Shown: piece by piece, positions 1 to 6,123 of the stretch | Numbering within the stretch: the stretch's first letter is position 1 | How the letters are laid out: each line of letters starts with the position of its first letter | Origin: Clostridiales bacterium | GTDB taxonomy: Bacteria; Bacillota; Clostridia; Lachnospirales; Lachnospiraceae | Assembly: GCA_019416265.1 (NCBI GenBank) | Contig: DXXQ01000246.1 | Location: 1-7,200, forward strand | Length of the DNA: 7,200 nucleotides | Direction of reading: 5' to 3' | The notes under the pieces: model-generated | What the model saw: the letters and a program-made list of their open reading frames with translations, nothing else | The model's database searches: none | Told to the model about the DNA's origin: nothing | Made by a program: the position numbers and the translations under genes

Positions 1-317
1 TCATGGGCGATATGCAGGCAGAGTGCATTTACCACAGTCTGGCGGTGATCGGAAAACTCCTCGATTGCCTTTTCATAAATATCTTTTGTGAAAAGCATTC
101 CCTCTTCCACAAGCTTCTCACATTCTGCAACGGAAGTTTCAATGTCTTCCTTTTTATATGTATCTTCTAATTTCCGGACAATGGTCTCCCTGCTGTCTCC
201 TTCTTCCAGAAGAGGCAGCACATCATAGGTAACTTCATCCACAAGATGGATGCATCCGCTGTTAATGTCCAGAACGATGTTATAGCCATTGTTTTTATAA
301 CGGTGAATCAGGCTCAT
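1..317 (-). CDS. scfB: SCIFF peptide radical SAM maturase, N-terminal part (runs off left edge)
   Basis: The 105 codons present encode the N-terminal part of the radical SAM enzyme that forms Cys-to-Thr thioether bonds in the SCIFF precursor. The start MSLIHRYKNNGYNIVLDINSG and the segment NALCLHIAH at the left edge match the SCIFF maturase family. In that family the latter runs directly into the CxxxCxxC iron-sulfur motif, which here lies just outside the window. Residues 1-85 correspond to the peptide-binding (RRE-like) region. I chose the ATG at 317 because AAAGGA lies 9 nt upstream and family members start here; an ATG at 335 adds six residues but has no ribosome site. The gene lies 89 nt downstream of scfA on the same strand, with a hairpin between them. 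Identity is strong because the precursor gene is adjacent, but the catalytic core is not visible. Confidence 0.93.
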   Translation of the reverse strand, partial: MSLIHRYKNNGYNIVLDINSGCIHLVDEVTYDVLPLLEEGDSRETIVRKLEDTYKKEDIETSVAECEKLVEEGMLFTKDIYEKAIEEFSDHRQTVVNALCLHIAH

Positions 318-357
318 TTTCTCGAATCCTTTCATTCTTTTGCTGTACGAAAGAAAA

Positions 358-379
358 GCAGCGGTTTTTACCCCGCTGC
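358..379 (-). terminator. Attenuator-like hairpin between scfA and scfB
   Basis: A perfect 7-bp stem (GCAGCGG/CCGCTGC, 358-364 with 373-379) encloses an 8-nt loop. On the minus strand it is followed by TTTTCTTTC. It begins 27 nt after the scfA stop and ends 40 nt before the scfB start. This fits a partial intrinsic terminator that lets some transcripts continue, giving more precursor than maturase mRNA. The plus-strand side is also T-rich, but no plus-strand gene ends here. Confidence 0.6.
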
Positions 380-406
380 CTTTTTCCTTTTATACACAGC
401 TATTTC

Positions 407-547
407 TTATTTGTGCTCGCAGCTCTGGTTTCCTACTGTACAGGAAGTTTTGCAAGCAGACTGGCAGGATGTCTGGCACTCGCCGCATCCGCCTTTTTTT
501 ACTGTGTTCTGTAAGTTCTTTGTATTCAATGTTTTGATATGTTCCAT
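407..547 (-). CDS. scfA: SCIFF (six cysteines in forty-five) ranthipeptide precursor
   Basis: This short gene encodes 46 residues starting MEHIKTLNTKNLQNTVKKGG. It has exactly six cysteines, at 21, 24, 28, 32, 36 and 43, in the arrangement CxxCxxxCxxxCxxxCx6C, and contains the strongly conserved SCIFF core SCQSACKTSCTVGNQ. The start is fixed by GGAGGA 7 nt upstream of the ATG; the stop is TAA. In the family, radical SAM maturation links cysteines to downstream threonines. The Cys32-Thr37 bond described for the Clostridium thermocellum peptide has its equivalents here at the same numbers. The maturase scfB follows directly and a TIGR04086-like membrane protein precedes it, the usual SCIFF neighbourhood in Clostridia. 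Ranthipeptides of this type have been linked to cell-density-dependent regulation; whether this one has that role cannot be seen from sequence. Confidence 0.96.
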   Translation of the reverse strand: MEHIKTLNTKNLQNTVKKGGCGECQTSCQSACKTSCTVGNQSCEHK

Positions 548-568
548 AGTGGTATCCTCCTTATTTTT

Positions 569-590
569 CGTAACTTATGATATTGTTACG
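569..590 (-). promoter_or_regulatory. Inverted repeat in scfA leader
   Basis: CGTAAC (569-574) and GTTACG (585-590) form a perfect 6-bp inverted repeat with a 10-nt spacer. If transcription starts near 595, the repeat forms a stem close to the 5' end of the scfA mRNA, just before the GGAGGA ribosome site. It could stabilise the mRNA or serve as an operator. The sequence does not decide between these. Confidence 0.4.
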
Positions 591-601
591 TATCTTGGCA
601 T

Positions 602-630
602 AGTATATCACAAAATTTCTGATTTTGAAA
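602..630 (-). promoter_or_regulatory. Promoter for scfA, extended -10 type
   Basis: On the minus strand the extended -10 TGATATACT (hexamer 602-607) is preceded, at 16-17 nt, by the weak -35 TTCAAA or TTTCAA (624-630). The expected start near 595 gives a leader of about 48 nt. A 6-5-6 inverted repeat (CAAAAT/ATTTTG, 611-627) occupies the spacer, a typical place for a repressor site. The promoter lies entirely between the membrane-protein stop and scfA, so scfA can be transcribed independently. Confidence 0.6.
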
Positions 631-639
631 GTATTTTTT

Positions 640-990
640 TTATGACAGCATTCCTCCCAGAGCGCCTCCCCCCACGCACATGAAAAAAGTGGTGACCGCA
701 TGTGCAAAAGACATATCCCAGCGACCCTTCGCCAGAAAAGAAACTGCCAGAAACAGGATATAATATGCCACTCCCAGGATCAGTCCCCAGAAATACTTCT
801 CTTTTCGTACCATTTTTCCTGTCAGAAAGCCTCCGAAGAGACAGGCAGCCACATATACCGCAACAATTCCCGCCGCTACCGCCGTCTCTCCCAGGTCAAA
901 GGTGAACAGAAGAAATGCCAGCAGCATCAGAGCTGCTCCTGTCAGTATGTAAGAGGCCAGTAATGATTTCAGTATCGCTTTTCCCTTCAT
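640..990 (-). CDS. Small hydrophobic membrane protein, TIGR04086-like
   Basis: The 116-residue product is almost wholly hydrophobic, with four likely membrane helices at about 8-30, 36-58, 66-87 and 95-114. A short basic loop, GKMVRKEK, lies between helices 2 and 3. Length, topology and the Gly-rich last helix (FFMCVGGGALGG) fit the TIGR04086 family, which has no known function and which I recall occurring beside SCIFF genes in Clostridia. I chose ATG at 990 because GGGAGG sits about 8-9 nt upstream; an in-frame TTG at 996 would be only 2 nt from that site. The ribosome site lies within a perfect 18-bp hairpin, so translation may be restricted. scfA begins 92 nt downstream with its own promoter. 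A role in export or immunity for SCIFF is only a guess from position. Confidence 0.82.
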   Translation of the reverse strand: MKGKAILKSLLASYILTGAALMLLAFLLFTFDLGETAVAAGIVAVYVAACLFGGFLTGKMVRKEKYFWGLILGVAYYILFLAVSFLAKGRWDMSFAHAVTTFFMCVGGGALGGMLS

Positions 991-1034
991 GCGCAAAGCC
1001 CTCCCATAGGATAATATATGGGAGGGCTTTGCGC
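991..1034 (-). promoter_or_regulatory. Perfect 18-bp hairpin enclosing the ribosome site of the 640-990 gene
   Basis: GCGCAAAGCCCTCCCATA (991-1008) and its exact complement (1017-1034) flank an 8-nt loop. On the minus strand the hairpin ends at the base next to the ATG at 990, and the GGGAGGG ribosome site lies in the 3' arm, fully paired. No T-run follows on the minus strand, so it does not look like a terminator for the upstream surface-protein gene. On the plus strand TTTATTCATTTTT follows, but no plus gene ends here. A weak promoter-like pair (TTGCCT 1066-1071, TAAAAA 1043-1048, 17-nt spacing) lies just upstream and would place the hairpin near the 5' end of the mRNA. Confidence 0.6.
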
Positions 1035-1076
1035 TTTATTCATTTTTACAGTTTCCTCTGTTCTCAGGCAAACCTT

Positions 1077-2804
1077 TTATTTCTTTTTCGTCTTTAAATA
1101 AACAACTGCACCTATCAGGATCAGTGCCGCAAGAATCAGCGCAACAAACGGAAGGATTGCCGTAGTATCCCCTGTTTCCACAGCATGGCTGCCGGATGTC
1201 TGGCTGCCGGTGCTGTTCCCGTTATTGTTCACAGTACCGTTTCCCGAGGTTCCATTCTGTCCGGACCCGGAACTGCTGCCTGTGCCAGCAGAGCTTCCTG
1301 TACCGCCGCTGTTTCCTGTGCCTCCGCTCTGAATATCTCCTGTATTGCTTCCTGTACTTCCTGCTGTTCCGCCGGTTGTCCCTGAGCCGCTGTTTGTTCC
1401 ACCGTTATTTCCTGACGAACCGGTATTTCCACTGTTTCCTGAGGTTCCTCCTTCTCCCGGCTTTCCTGTAATTGTGGGAGTAGGTGTAACTGTCGGCTTC
1501 ACCTCATCGCCAATCGGGAAGTCCGGGCCTACCATCTGCATACTTCCGGCAATTCCGAAGGGGCTGAAGGAATGGGTGCTGAAGACCATGATTCCCCCTT
1601 CTACGCTGGGAATGATCGTCTCTGTTGCACCATTATCAAGAAGGTGCTCCACTGTGTAGTCGTAGCCCTCCTTAACAGGAACCGTAACGCTGATATATTC
1701 GCCGTCCGGAATTTCATATTCTGTGTTATTCTGTAAATCCCAGAGTTCAAATTCATAGGATTTGAAGATCATTGCGTCGGATTCATTGGCAAACTCATAG
1801 CTTTCGCCGCTTGTCACCCTGAACTGCACATACCACGGAAGATTGATTCCGGAAACAGAAATCCCTTCATGGCTGTGATTTACAGCTGCATGCTGAAGCT
1901 TCTCTTCTTCTGTGAGATTCTCAGGAAACTCTGTGGGGCGCTGATCTTCTGTTTCGAAATCTGCAGGGTCATCAAAAATATTGCTGCTGTCATTCTCCTC
2001 CCCGTCGGCTTCGCCATCCTGGGGAAGTTCCGCATCTTCGCTGTTTTCGATCTCAGAACCGCTGTTGTCATTTCCTTCTGTATCTGAATCCTCTTTGTCA
2101 GTCTCGCTGTTGTCCTGAACCTCCTCATTCCCGGACTCTTCGCCGCCGTTCTCCCGGGCATCTGTTTCGCCGGACTCCACACCTTCTTCAGAATCCTCTT
2201 CCTCTAATACGGTATCTTCCGGAACAATTTCTCCATTCTCCTGTCCGTCGCCGCTCTCCTCTGAGGGTTCCTCTGTGTCTGCCACGTTTTCCTCTGTGTC
2301 TTCTGTACCGTCCTGCTCATCCTGGGATTCGCCGGAAACTTCCTCTTCCACAGCGTCCACATCCTCTGACTCTGTATCCAGCTCTTCCTCCTCATCCTCA
2401 AGCTCTCCCGCTTCTTCTCCGGAAATGCCGGTTACGATCACATGGATACTGCTTACAACTCCTCCAAGCTCTTTGTCCCAGCCTTCCATATCTGTCAGGT
2501 CAATCCCTTCTTTCGGCACAAAGACAGCCTCACAGGACTGCACATGCTCCGTAAGCTCCATGGAATCGTCCAGCCATTTCAGTTTTCCGTACTTACTGTC
2601 GGGAAATTCCACCTCTGAAAGGCTCACAGGATCTGACACTGTGATGTTGTCCGGGAATAATTCTTCCAATTTAATGCCGGAAGCGCTCTCCACACTGCTT
2701 TCCGCTGCAAATACAACGGGCAGCTGGCTTCCAAGTAATGCTGCTGATAAGGCCGCAGCCGCCAAAAAACGTACGCTCTTCTCAAAAGTTCTCTCTTTTT
2801 TCAT
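1077..2804 (-). CDS. Secreted acidic surface protein with wall-sorting-like tail
   Basis: This 575-residue protein is not a named family I recognise, but its architecture is clear. Residues 1-34 are a signal peptide (Lys-rich start, AAAALSAALLG core, likely cut after VVFAA). Residues 42-126 resemble a degenerate copy of the YGxxxW...AVFxP repeats common in Lachnospiraceae surface proteins. Residues 128-290 are extremely rich in Glu, Asp and Ser. Residues 295-425 form a predicted beta-rich domain ending FSTHSFSPFGIAG, a motif frequent in clostridial surface proteins. Residues 435-540 are a Pro/Thr then Gly/Ser/Asn/Thr linker suited to spanning the wall. The end is VETGD (542-546), a hydrophobic helix (about 548-570) and KTKKK, resembling a sortase signal but lacking a canonical LPxTG. 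The ATG has TAGAGG 6 nt upstream. A wall-attached adhesin or scaffold is plausible; no enzyme motif is visible. Confidence 0.85.
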   Translation of the reverse strand: MKKERTFEKSVRFLAAAALSAALLGSQLPVVFAAESSVESASGIKLEELFPDNITVSDPVSLSEVEFPDSKYGKLKWLDDSMELTEHVQSCEAVFVPKEGIDLTDMEGWDKELGGVVSSIHVIVTGISGEEAGELEDEEEELDTESEDVDAVEEEVSGESQDEQDGTEDTEENVADTEEPSEESGDGQENGEIVPEDTVLEEEDSEEGVESGETDARENGGEESGNEEVQDNSETDKEDSDTEGNDNSGSEIENSEDAELPQDGEADGEENDSSNIFDDPADFETEDQRPTEFPENLTEEEKLQHAAVNHSHEGISVSGINLPWYVQFRVTSGESYEFANESDAMIFKSYEFELWDLQNNTEYEIPDGEYISVTVPVKEGYDYTVEHLLDNGATETIIPSVEGGIMVFSTHSFSPFGIAGSMQMVGPDFPIGDEVKPTVTPTPTITGKPGEGGTSGNSGNTGSSGNNGGTNSGSGTTGGTAGSTGSNTGDIQSGGTGNSGGTGSSAGTGSSSGSGQNGTSGNGTVNNNGNSTGSQTSGSHAVETGDTTAILPFVALILAALILIGAVVYLKTKKK

Positions 2805-2853
2805 CTCTATACCTCTATCTGTTCCTCTTCCGGATTTCTATGATTGTAAACTC

Positions 2854-2867
2854 TGTTATCGTAAACA
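2854..2867. promoter_or_regulatory. cre-like operator in the surface-protein leader
   Basis: TGTTATCGTAAACA matches the catabolite-response consensus TGWAANCGNTNWCA at all but two defined positions. It sits about 50 nt before the surface-protein start and about 100 nt downstream of its predicted promoter, where CcpA could block elongation. A single imperfect match of this length can occur by chance, so this is a candidate only. Confidence 0.25.
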
Positions 2868-2966
2868 ATAGCATATTTGTCTTACTGTATTGTATTTCGC
2901 TGTTTTCTTTATGAATTTTGGGCATTCAGGTTCTGCCCTGAGGAAATTTATCTCTTCCCTCTCTAT

Positions 2967-2995
2967 ACTATATCAAATCTTTATATGTTTGTAAA
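2967..2995 (-). promoter_or_regulatory. Promoter for the surface-protein gene
   Basis: On the minus strand, TTTACA (2990-2995) and TATAGT (2967-2972) are separated by exactly 17 nt, and TGA precedes the -10, making it extended. Each hexamer differs from the sigma-A consensus at one position. A start near 2960 gives a leader of about 155 nt. The leader holds a small CTCAGG/CCTGA repeat and the cre-like site, but no riboswitch I recognise. Confidence 0.7.
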
Positions 2996-3086
2996 TCTTT
3001 TGTAACAGTTTTTTCTTTTTTATCAAAAGAATTATAACACGGTTTCTGTGATTAAAACAGTCTTTTTTTCATTTTTTTGCAGGCCA

Positions 3087-3154
3087 TTTTTCATGGAAAA
3101 ACCGCGCCGATTTTTCAGCAACTTCTCCTTTTCCCATTGCTTTTTTCATGAAAA
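3087..3154. repeat. Two similar palindromes upstream of the transporter gene
   Basis: TTTTTCATGGAAAAA (3087-3101) and TTTTCATGAAAA (3143-3154) share the core TTTTCATG(G)AAAA. Their centres are about 54 bp apart, close to five helical turns. The second is a perfect 12-bp palindrome inside the spacer of the candidate transporter promoter. This fits a dimeric regulator binding at two sites. The region is A/T-rich, so chance is possible. Confidence 0.35.
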
Positions 3155-3165
3155 TCGGTTATATT
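3137..3165 (+). promoter_or_regulatory. Candidate promoter for the CNNM transporter gene
   Basis: TTGCTT (3137-3142) and TATATT (3160-3165) are 17 nt apart. The -10 is good but the -35 matches only its TTG. A start near 3172 gives a leader of about 60 nt containing a 6-bp hairpin (GGACAG/CTGTCC, 3189-3194 with 3201-3206) just before the AAGGAG ribosome site. I found no M-box-type magnesium riboswitch in the leader. Confidence 0.4.
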
Positions 3166-3230
3166 TACAGCTAACAATATTTAAATACGGACAGAAGCAT
3201 CTGTCCCCAAGAAAAAGGAGTGTAATTATT

Positions 3231-4505
3231 TTGGATTCCAGTGTCCTAATCCAGGCAGTTTCAATTTTAGTCCTGGTACTTCTCTCAGCGTTCTTTTCTT
3301 CTGCTGAGACCTCTATGACAACCGTAAACAAGATCCGTATTCAGGCTCTCGCAGAGCAGGGCGACCGACGCGCGCGCATTCTGAAAAAAGTCATTTCCGA
3401 CTCAGGTAAAATGCTCAGTGCGATTTTAATCGGAAACAACCTTGTAAACATGGCTGCCTCTGCTATGATGACAACTTTGACTATTGAAGTTATCGGAAAT
3501 GCCTATGTTGGTCTTGCAACCGGCGCTCTTACCCTGATCATCCTGATCTTTGGTGAGATCACACCGAAAACTCTCGCAACGATCCATTCAGAGAAGCTTG
3601 CTTTGGCTTATGCCAGAATTATCTATATTCTGATGATCATCCTGACTCCTGTGATTTTTATCATCGGAAAATGTTCCTCCGGCGTTCTTTATCTTTTGCG
3701 GGTTGACCCCAATGCAAAAACAAACACCATGACAGAGCATGAGCTCCGTACACTGGTTAATGTCGGTCAGGAAGAGGGCGTCATTGAGCGCGAAGAAAAA
3801 CAGATGATCTACAATGTTTTCGATTTCGGCGATTCCACTGCACGAGATGTAATGGTTCCCCGTATTGATATGACTTTTATAGACGTTAATTCCACTTACG
3901 ATGAGCTTCTTGCAATTTTCGCAGAAGATATGCATACACGTTTTCCTGTTTATGAGGAAAATACAGACAATGTCATCGGAATCATCAATATGAAGGATCT
4001 TCTTATTTTCCCGAAAAACGAAGAGTTTTCCATTCGAAAGATTCTGCGCGAGCCCTATTTCACCTATGAATATAAGGCAACTGCAGATCTGATGATCGAA
4101 ATGCGAAAAGCGTCTCTGAACCTTGCCATCGTACTTGATGAATACGGCGCCACCGCCGGCCTTGTCACTTTGGAAGATCTTCTGGAAGAAATCGTAGGAG
4201 AAATCCGTGACGAATACGACGAGGACGAAGAAGAGGACTTAAAGGAGATCCAGCCGGGACGGGAATACATAGCTCTCGGTTCTGCAAAGCTGGATGACAT
4301 CAACGAAAGCCTCGACATCCATCTGGAATCTGAAGACTACGATTCCATTGGCGGTTACATTATCGAGCAGTTAGACAGTCTTCCAACACAGGGACAGTCT
4401 GTCACCCTGGAAAACGGCATTCGCCTTGTGGTAGATGATCTCGACAAAAAACGAATTGAACAGGTACACATCTGGCTGCCGGAAAAAAAAGCAGAGGAGG
4501 ATTAA
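3231..4505 (+). CDS. CNNM/CorC-family membrane transporter (hemolysin C-like, Mg2+ efflux type)
   Basis: The 424-residue protein has the full CNNM/CorC architecture. Residues 1-155 form a CNNM (DUF21) domain with several membrane helices and the signatures LSAFFSSAETSMT (18-30) and FGEITPKTLA (107-116). A CBS pair covers about 203-325, beginning RDVMVPRIDM (205-214) and ending LEDLLEEIVGEIRDEYD (314-330), a hallmark of the family. The C-terminal CorC_HlyC domain covers about 335-418. Relatives such as Staphylococcus MpfA and Bacillus YhdP act in Mg2+ export or resistance; the older hemolysin label is misleading. I start it at TTG 3231, 10 nt after AAGGAG, because this gives the normal N-terminus just before helix 1. 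An in-frame ATG at 3048 would add 61 uncharacteristic residues and no ribosome site was seen for it. A bidirectional terminator follows. Confidence 0.93.
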   Translation: MDSSVLIQAVSILVLVLLSAFFSSAETSMTTVNKIRIQALAEQGDRRARILKKVISDSGKMLSAILIGNNLVNMAASAMMTTLTIEVIGNAYVGLATGALTLIILIFGEITPKTLATIHSEKLALAYARIIYILMIILTPVIFIIGKCSSGVLYLLRVDPNAKTNTMTEHELRTLVNVGQEEGVIEREEKQMIYNVFDFGDSTARDVMVPRIDMTFIDVNSTYDELLAIFAEDMHTRFPVYEENTDNVIGIINMKDLLIFPKNEEFSIRKILREPYFTYEYKATADLMIEMRKASLNLAIVLDEYGATAGLVTLEDLLEEIVGEIRDEYDEDEEEDLKEIQPGREYIALGSAKLDDINESLDIHLESEDYDSIGGYIIEQLDSLPTQGQSVTLENGIRLVVDDLDKKRIEQVHIWLPEKKAEED

Positions 4506-4539
4506 TTCACCCGTCCTGCTGTGCCGGCTTATTAAAACA

Positions 4540-4572
4540 GCCGCTTCGTTCTCCCTCGGGAACCGAAGCGGC
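4540..4572. terminator. Bidirectional intrinsic terminator between convergent genes
   Basis: GCCGCTTCG (4540-4548) pairs perfectly with CGAAGCGGC (4564-4572), and the inner GTTC/GAAC can extend the stem past a bulge. On the plus strand ATTCTTTTATTT follows, ending the transporter transcript. On the minus strand TGTTTTAAT follows, ending the YdcF transcript. It lies between the two stop codons (4505 and 4579). Confidence 0.85.
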
Positions 4573-4578
4573 ATTCTT

Positions 4579-5187
4579 TTATTTCATAAATATCTCAAAC
4601 TGTTCCACAATTCTAGTAACTTCTCCCATGACAGCTCTCACACCCTCCGGTGTTTTTCTCCAGTTCTCCTTTGTAATTCCATCTGCATCCACAGGAACAA
4701 CCATAAATTCTGTCTCCGGAAAAACTCTCTGATAATAGGTCAGGCATCTTCTGGCATGGTGGGTTTTACAGCAGAGAATGGCTTTTTTTACAGTAATTCC
4801 TTTTTTCTCCGCTTCTTCTCTGGAAAAAAGGGCATTTTCATAAGTATATGTTGCCCGGTCTTCTCTGAGGACAGCCCCTTCCGGTACCCCGTTTTTCTTC
4901 AGAACATCACATAAAAATTCCCATTCCGTCTCATATGTCCCGTTATATTTGTCCTCTTTTTCCAATACGCCGGAAAATTTTCCCAGAGCAACGCTGAATC
5001 TGCCGCTTGGCAGCACCCAGGGCGCCATTCCTTCCTTATAAAGCTGCGCCGCCTTCTCCGCCATTCCCGGATACCCGTTTCCCGGCACAAAAATAAGATC
5101 TGCTTTCTCCACCTGATCCTCTATGAATATAAATTCTTCTATTTTTTCCAAAAAATCCTCATACTGCCTGTCCGCTTTCGTATTCAT
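4579..5187 (-). CDS. YdcF/DUF218 family protein (ElyC/SanA-like), cytosolic
   Basis: The 202-residue protein carries the DUF218 signatures in order. ADLIFVPGNG (29-38) is the first strand and Gly-rich loop, EDRATYTYENALFS (109-122) contains the conserved E-x-A-T-x-T-x-E-N-A block, and CKTHHARRCLTYYQRVFP (140-157) corresponds to the usual S-x-x-H-x-x-R-A segment. Membrane-bound relatives such as ElyC and SanA act in envelope integrity; YdcF itself binds S-adenosylmethionine, and its reaction is not established. This copy has no signal peptide or membrane helix, so it is probably cytosolic. Start ATG 5187 has AAAAGGATG about 9 nt upstream. It follows the amidase gene by 142 nt with no clear promoter between them, so the two may be co-transcribed. 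The exact substrate cannot be given. Confidence 0.87.
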   Translation of the reverse strand: MNTKADRQYEDFLEKIEEFIFIEDQVEKADLIFVPGNGYPGMAEKAAQLYKEGMAPWVLPSGRFSVALGKFSGVLEKEDKYNGTYETEWEFLCDVLKKNGVPEGAVLREDRATYTYENALFSREEAEKKGITVKKAILCCKTHHARRCLTYYQRVFPETEFMVVPVDADGITKENWRKTPEGVRAVMGEVTRIVEQFEIFMK

Positions 5188-5329
5188 TTCCCATCATCCT
5201 TTTCTGTCATTTCTCTGTGTGCGCCTTTCCAAGGCTTCCTATCTTATGTGGGGGAGAGAGCTCGGACTTCTCCATTTTGCATCCTCCCCCTTTCTCAGGA
5301 GATTAAACCCTTTTAAAAAGGTTTTGATC
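5188..5329. other. Intergenic region with two inverted repeats, no gene seen
   Basis: Two pairings are visible: GGGGGAG (5250-5256) with CTCCCCC (5284-5290), and a long imperfect repeat at 5299-5331 (GAGAT, AAACC and TTTT against their complements) that overlaps the amidase stop codon. Neither has a T-run on the minus strand, so they may be mRNA-stabilising or processing stems rather than terminators. No convincing promoter for the YdcF gene was found here. Confidence 0.45.
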
Positions 5330-6094
5330 TCATCTCGTTACAATCAGGGTGCTGTATCCGTCGTCTCTCAGCCTCTGTTCCATGGCAATTGCATTCCCGA
5401 TTTCCCGGTATGCCCCTACCTGAACCTTATAAAACTCTCCGTCCATAAGAAGATAAGCCGGATATCCTTTATCTTCCAGCTGATACAGCATTCTGTCTGC
5501 ATTTTCCCTCACCCGGAAAACGCCTGTCTGGACTCTGTACAGAGGTTTTTCCATATTCTGGGCCTCATCCAGGGTTCCGAGAATCGCTCCTGCAATTGCA
5601 TCTGCAATTTCCTGAAATTTTTCTTCAAATAATTTGTTGTCTTTATCGGAATTGATAAATCCCGTCTCAATAAGCAGAGCCGGAATCCGCGTTCTGCGAA
5701 GAACCACCAGGCCCGGCCGCGCCTTTACTCCAAGCTCCTTAAATCCAACCTCTCCAAGCGCACCCAGAATATTTTCGGCCATCTCATATTTCAGCCCCTT
5801 TTTATCATAGACCAGCACTTCTGCCCCATTGTATTGATTTGCCTCAGGGCTGCTGTTCCGGTGAAAAGAGATAAAAAAATCTGCTCCCGACTGATTCGCA
5901 ATCTGTGCTTTTTCAAAAGGCGTCTGGTACACATCCGTCGTTCTTGTATATAAAACATCGATTCCATTCGCCGCAAGAATTTTCCCCACTGCCAGCGCCA
6001 GACGAAGATTATCTTCTTTTTCCTGTTTTCCATTATATTGGGCGCCCGGGTCTTTTCCCCCGTGCCCTGCATCCAGCATAATTGTGTAAGCCAT
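5330..6094 (-). CDS. N-acetylmuramoyl-L-alanine amidase, Amidase_3 plus SPOR repeats, CwlC-like
   Basis: The enzyme cuts the bond between muramic acid and the stem peptide in peptidoglycan. In the 254-residue product, the Amidase_3 domain spans 3-175. Likely zinc ligands are His11 (LDAGHGGKDPGA), Glu25 (NGKQEKEDNL) and His78 (FFISFHRNSS), with catalytic Glu143 in ALLIETGFIN. Two SPOR-like peptidoglycan-binding repeats follow, starting YRVQTGVFRVRENADR (186) and FYKVQVGAYREIGNA (221). Length, order and the absence of a signal peptide closely match Bacillus subtilis CwlC (255 residues), a mother-cell lytic enzyme. The ATG at 6094 has AGGAAAGG 10 nt upstream and puts the first strand at the N-terminus; an ATG at 6199 would add 35 atypical residues and lacks a usable ribosome site. 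Sporulation use here is inferred, not shown; a vegetative autolysin is the alternative. Confidence 0.93.
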   Translation of the reverse strand: MAYTIMLDAGHGGKDPGAQYNGKQEKEDNLRLALAVGKILAANGIDVLYTRTTDVYQTPFEKAQIANQSGADFFISFHRNSSPEANQYNGAEVLVYDKKGLKYEMAENILGALGEVGFKELGVKARPGLVVLRRTRIPALLIETGFINSDKDNKLFEEKFQEIADAIAGAILGTLDEAQNMEKPLYRVQTGVFRVRENADRMLYQLEDKGYPAYLLMDGEFYKVQVGAYREIGNAIAMEQRLRDDGYSTLIVTR

Positions 6095-6123
6095 ATCAGA
6101 AAAACCTTTCCTGTTCTTCCTTA

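Noticed and set aside
991..1046. The 18-bp hairpin as a plus-strand intrinsic terminator
   Set aside because: A T-rich stretch follows on the plus strand, but no plus-strand gene precedes it, so termination is not a useful primary call.
2275..2871. Plus-strand 198-codon Ser-rich open frame
   Set aside because: It is the antisense image of the Glu/Asp-rich codons of the surface-protein gene, with no ribosome site and a low-complexity product.
3048..3230. In-frame upstream extension of the transporter gene giving 61 extra residues
   Set aside because: The extra residues are Phe/Lys/Arg-rich and unlike the family N-terminus, no ribosome site was seen before the ATG at 3048, and the stretch contains the likely promoter. 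The TTG at 3231 has AAGGAG at a workable distance.
3166..3230. Mg2+-sensing M-box riboswitch in the transporter leader
   Set aside because: The leader is too short and lacks the conserved M-box segments; only a simple 6-bp hairpin is visible.
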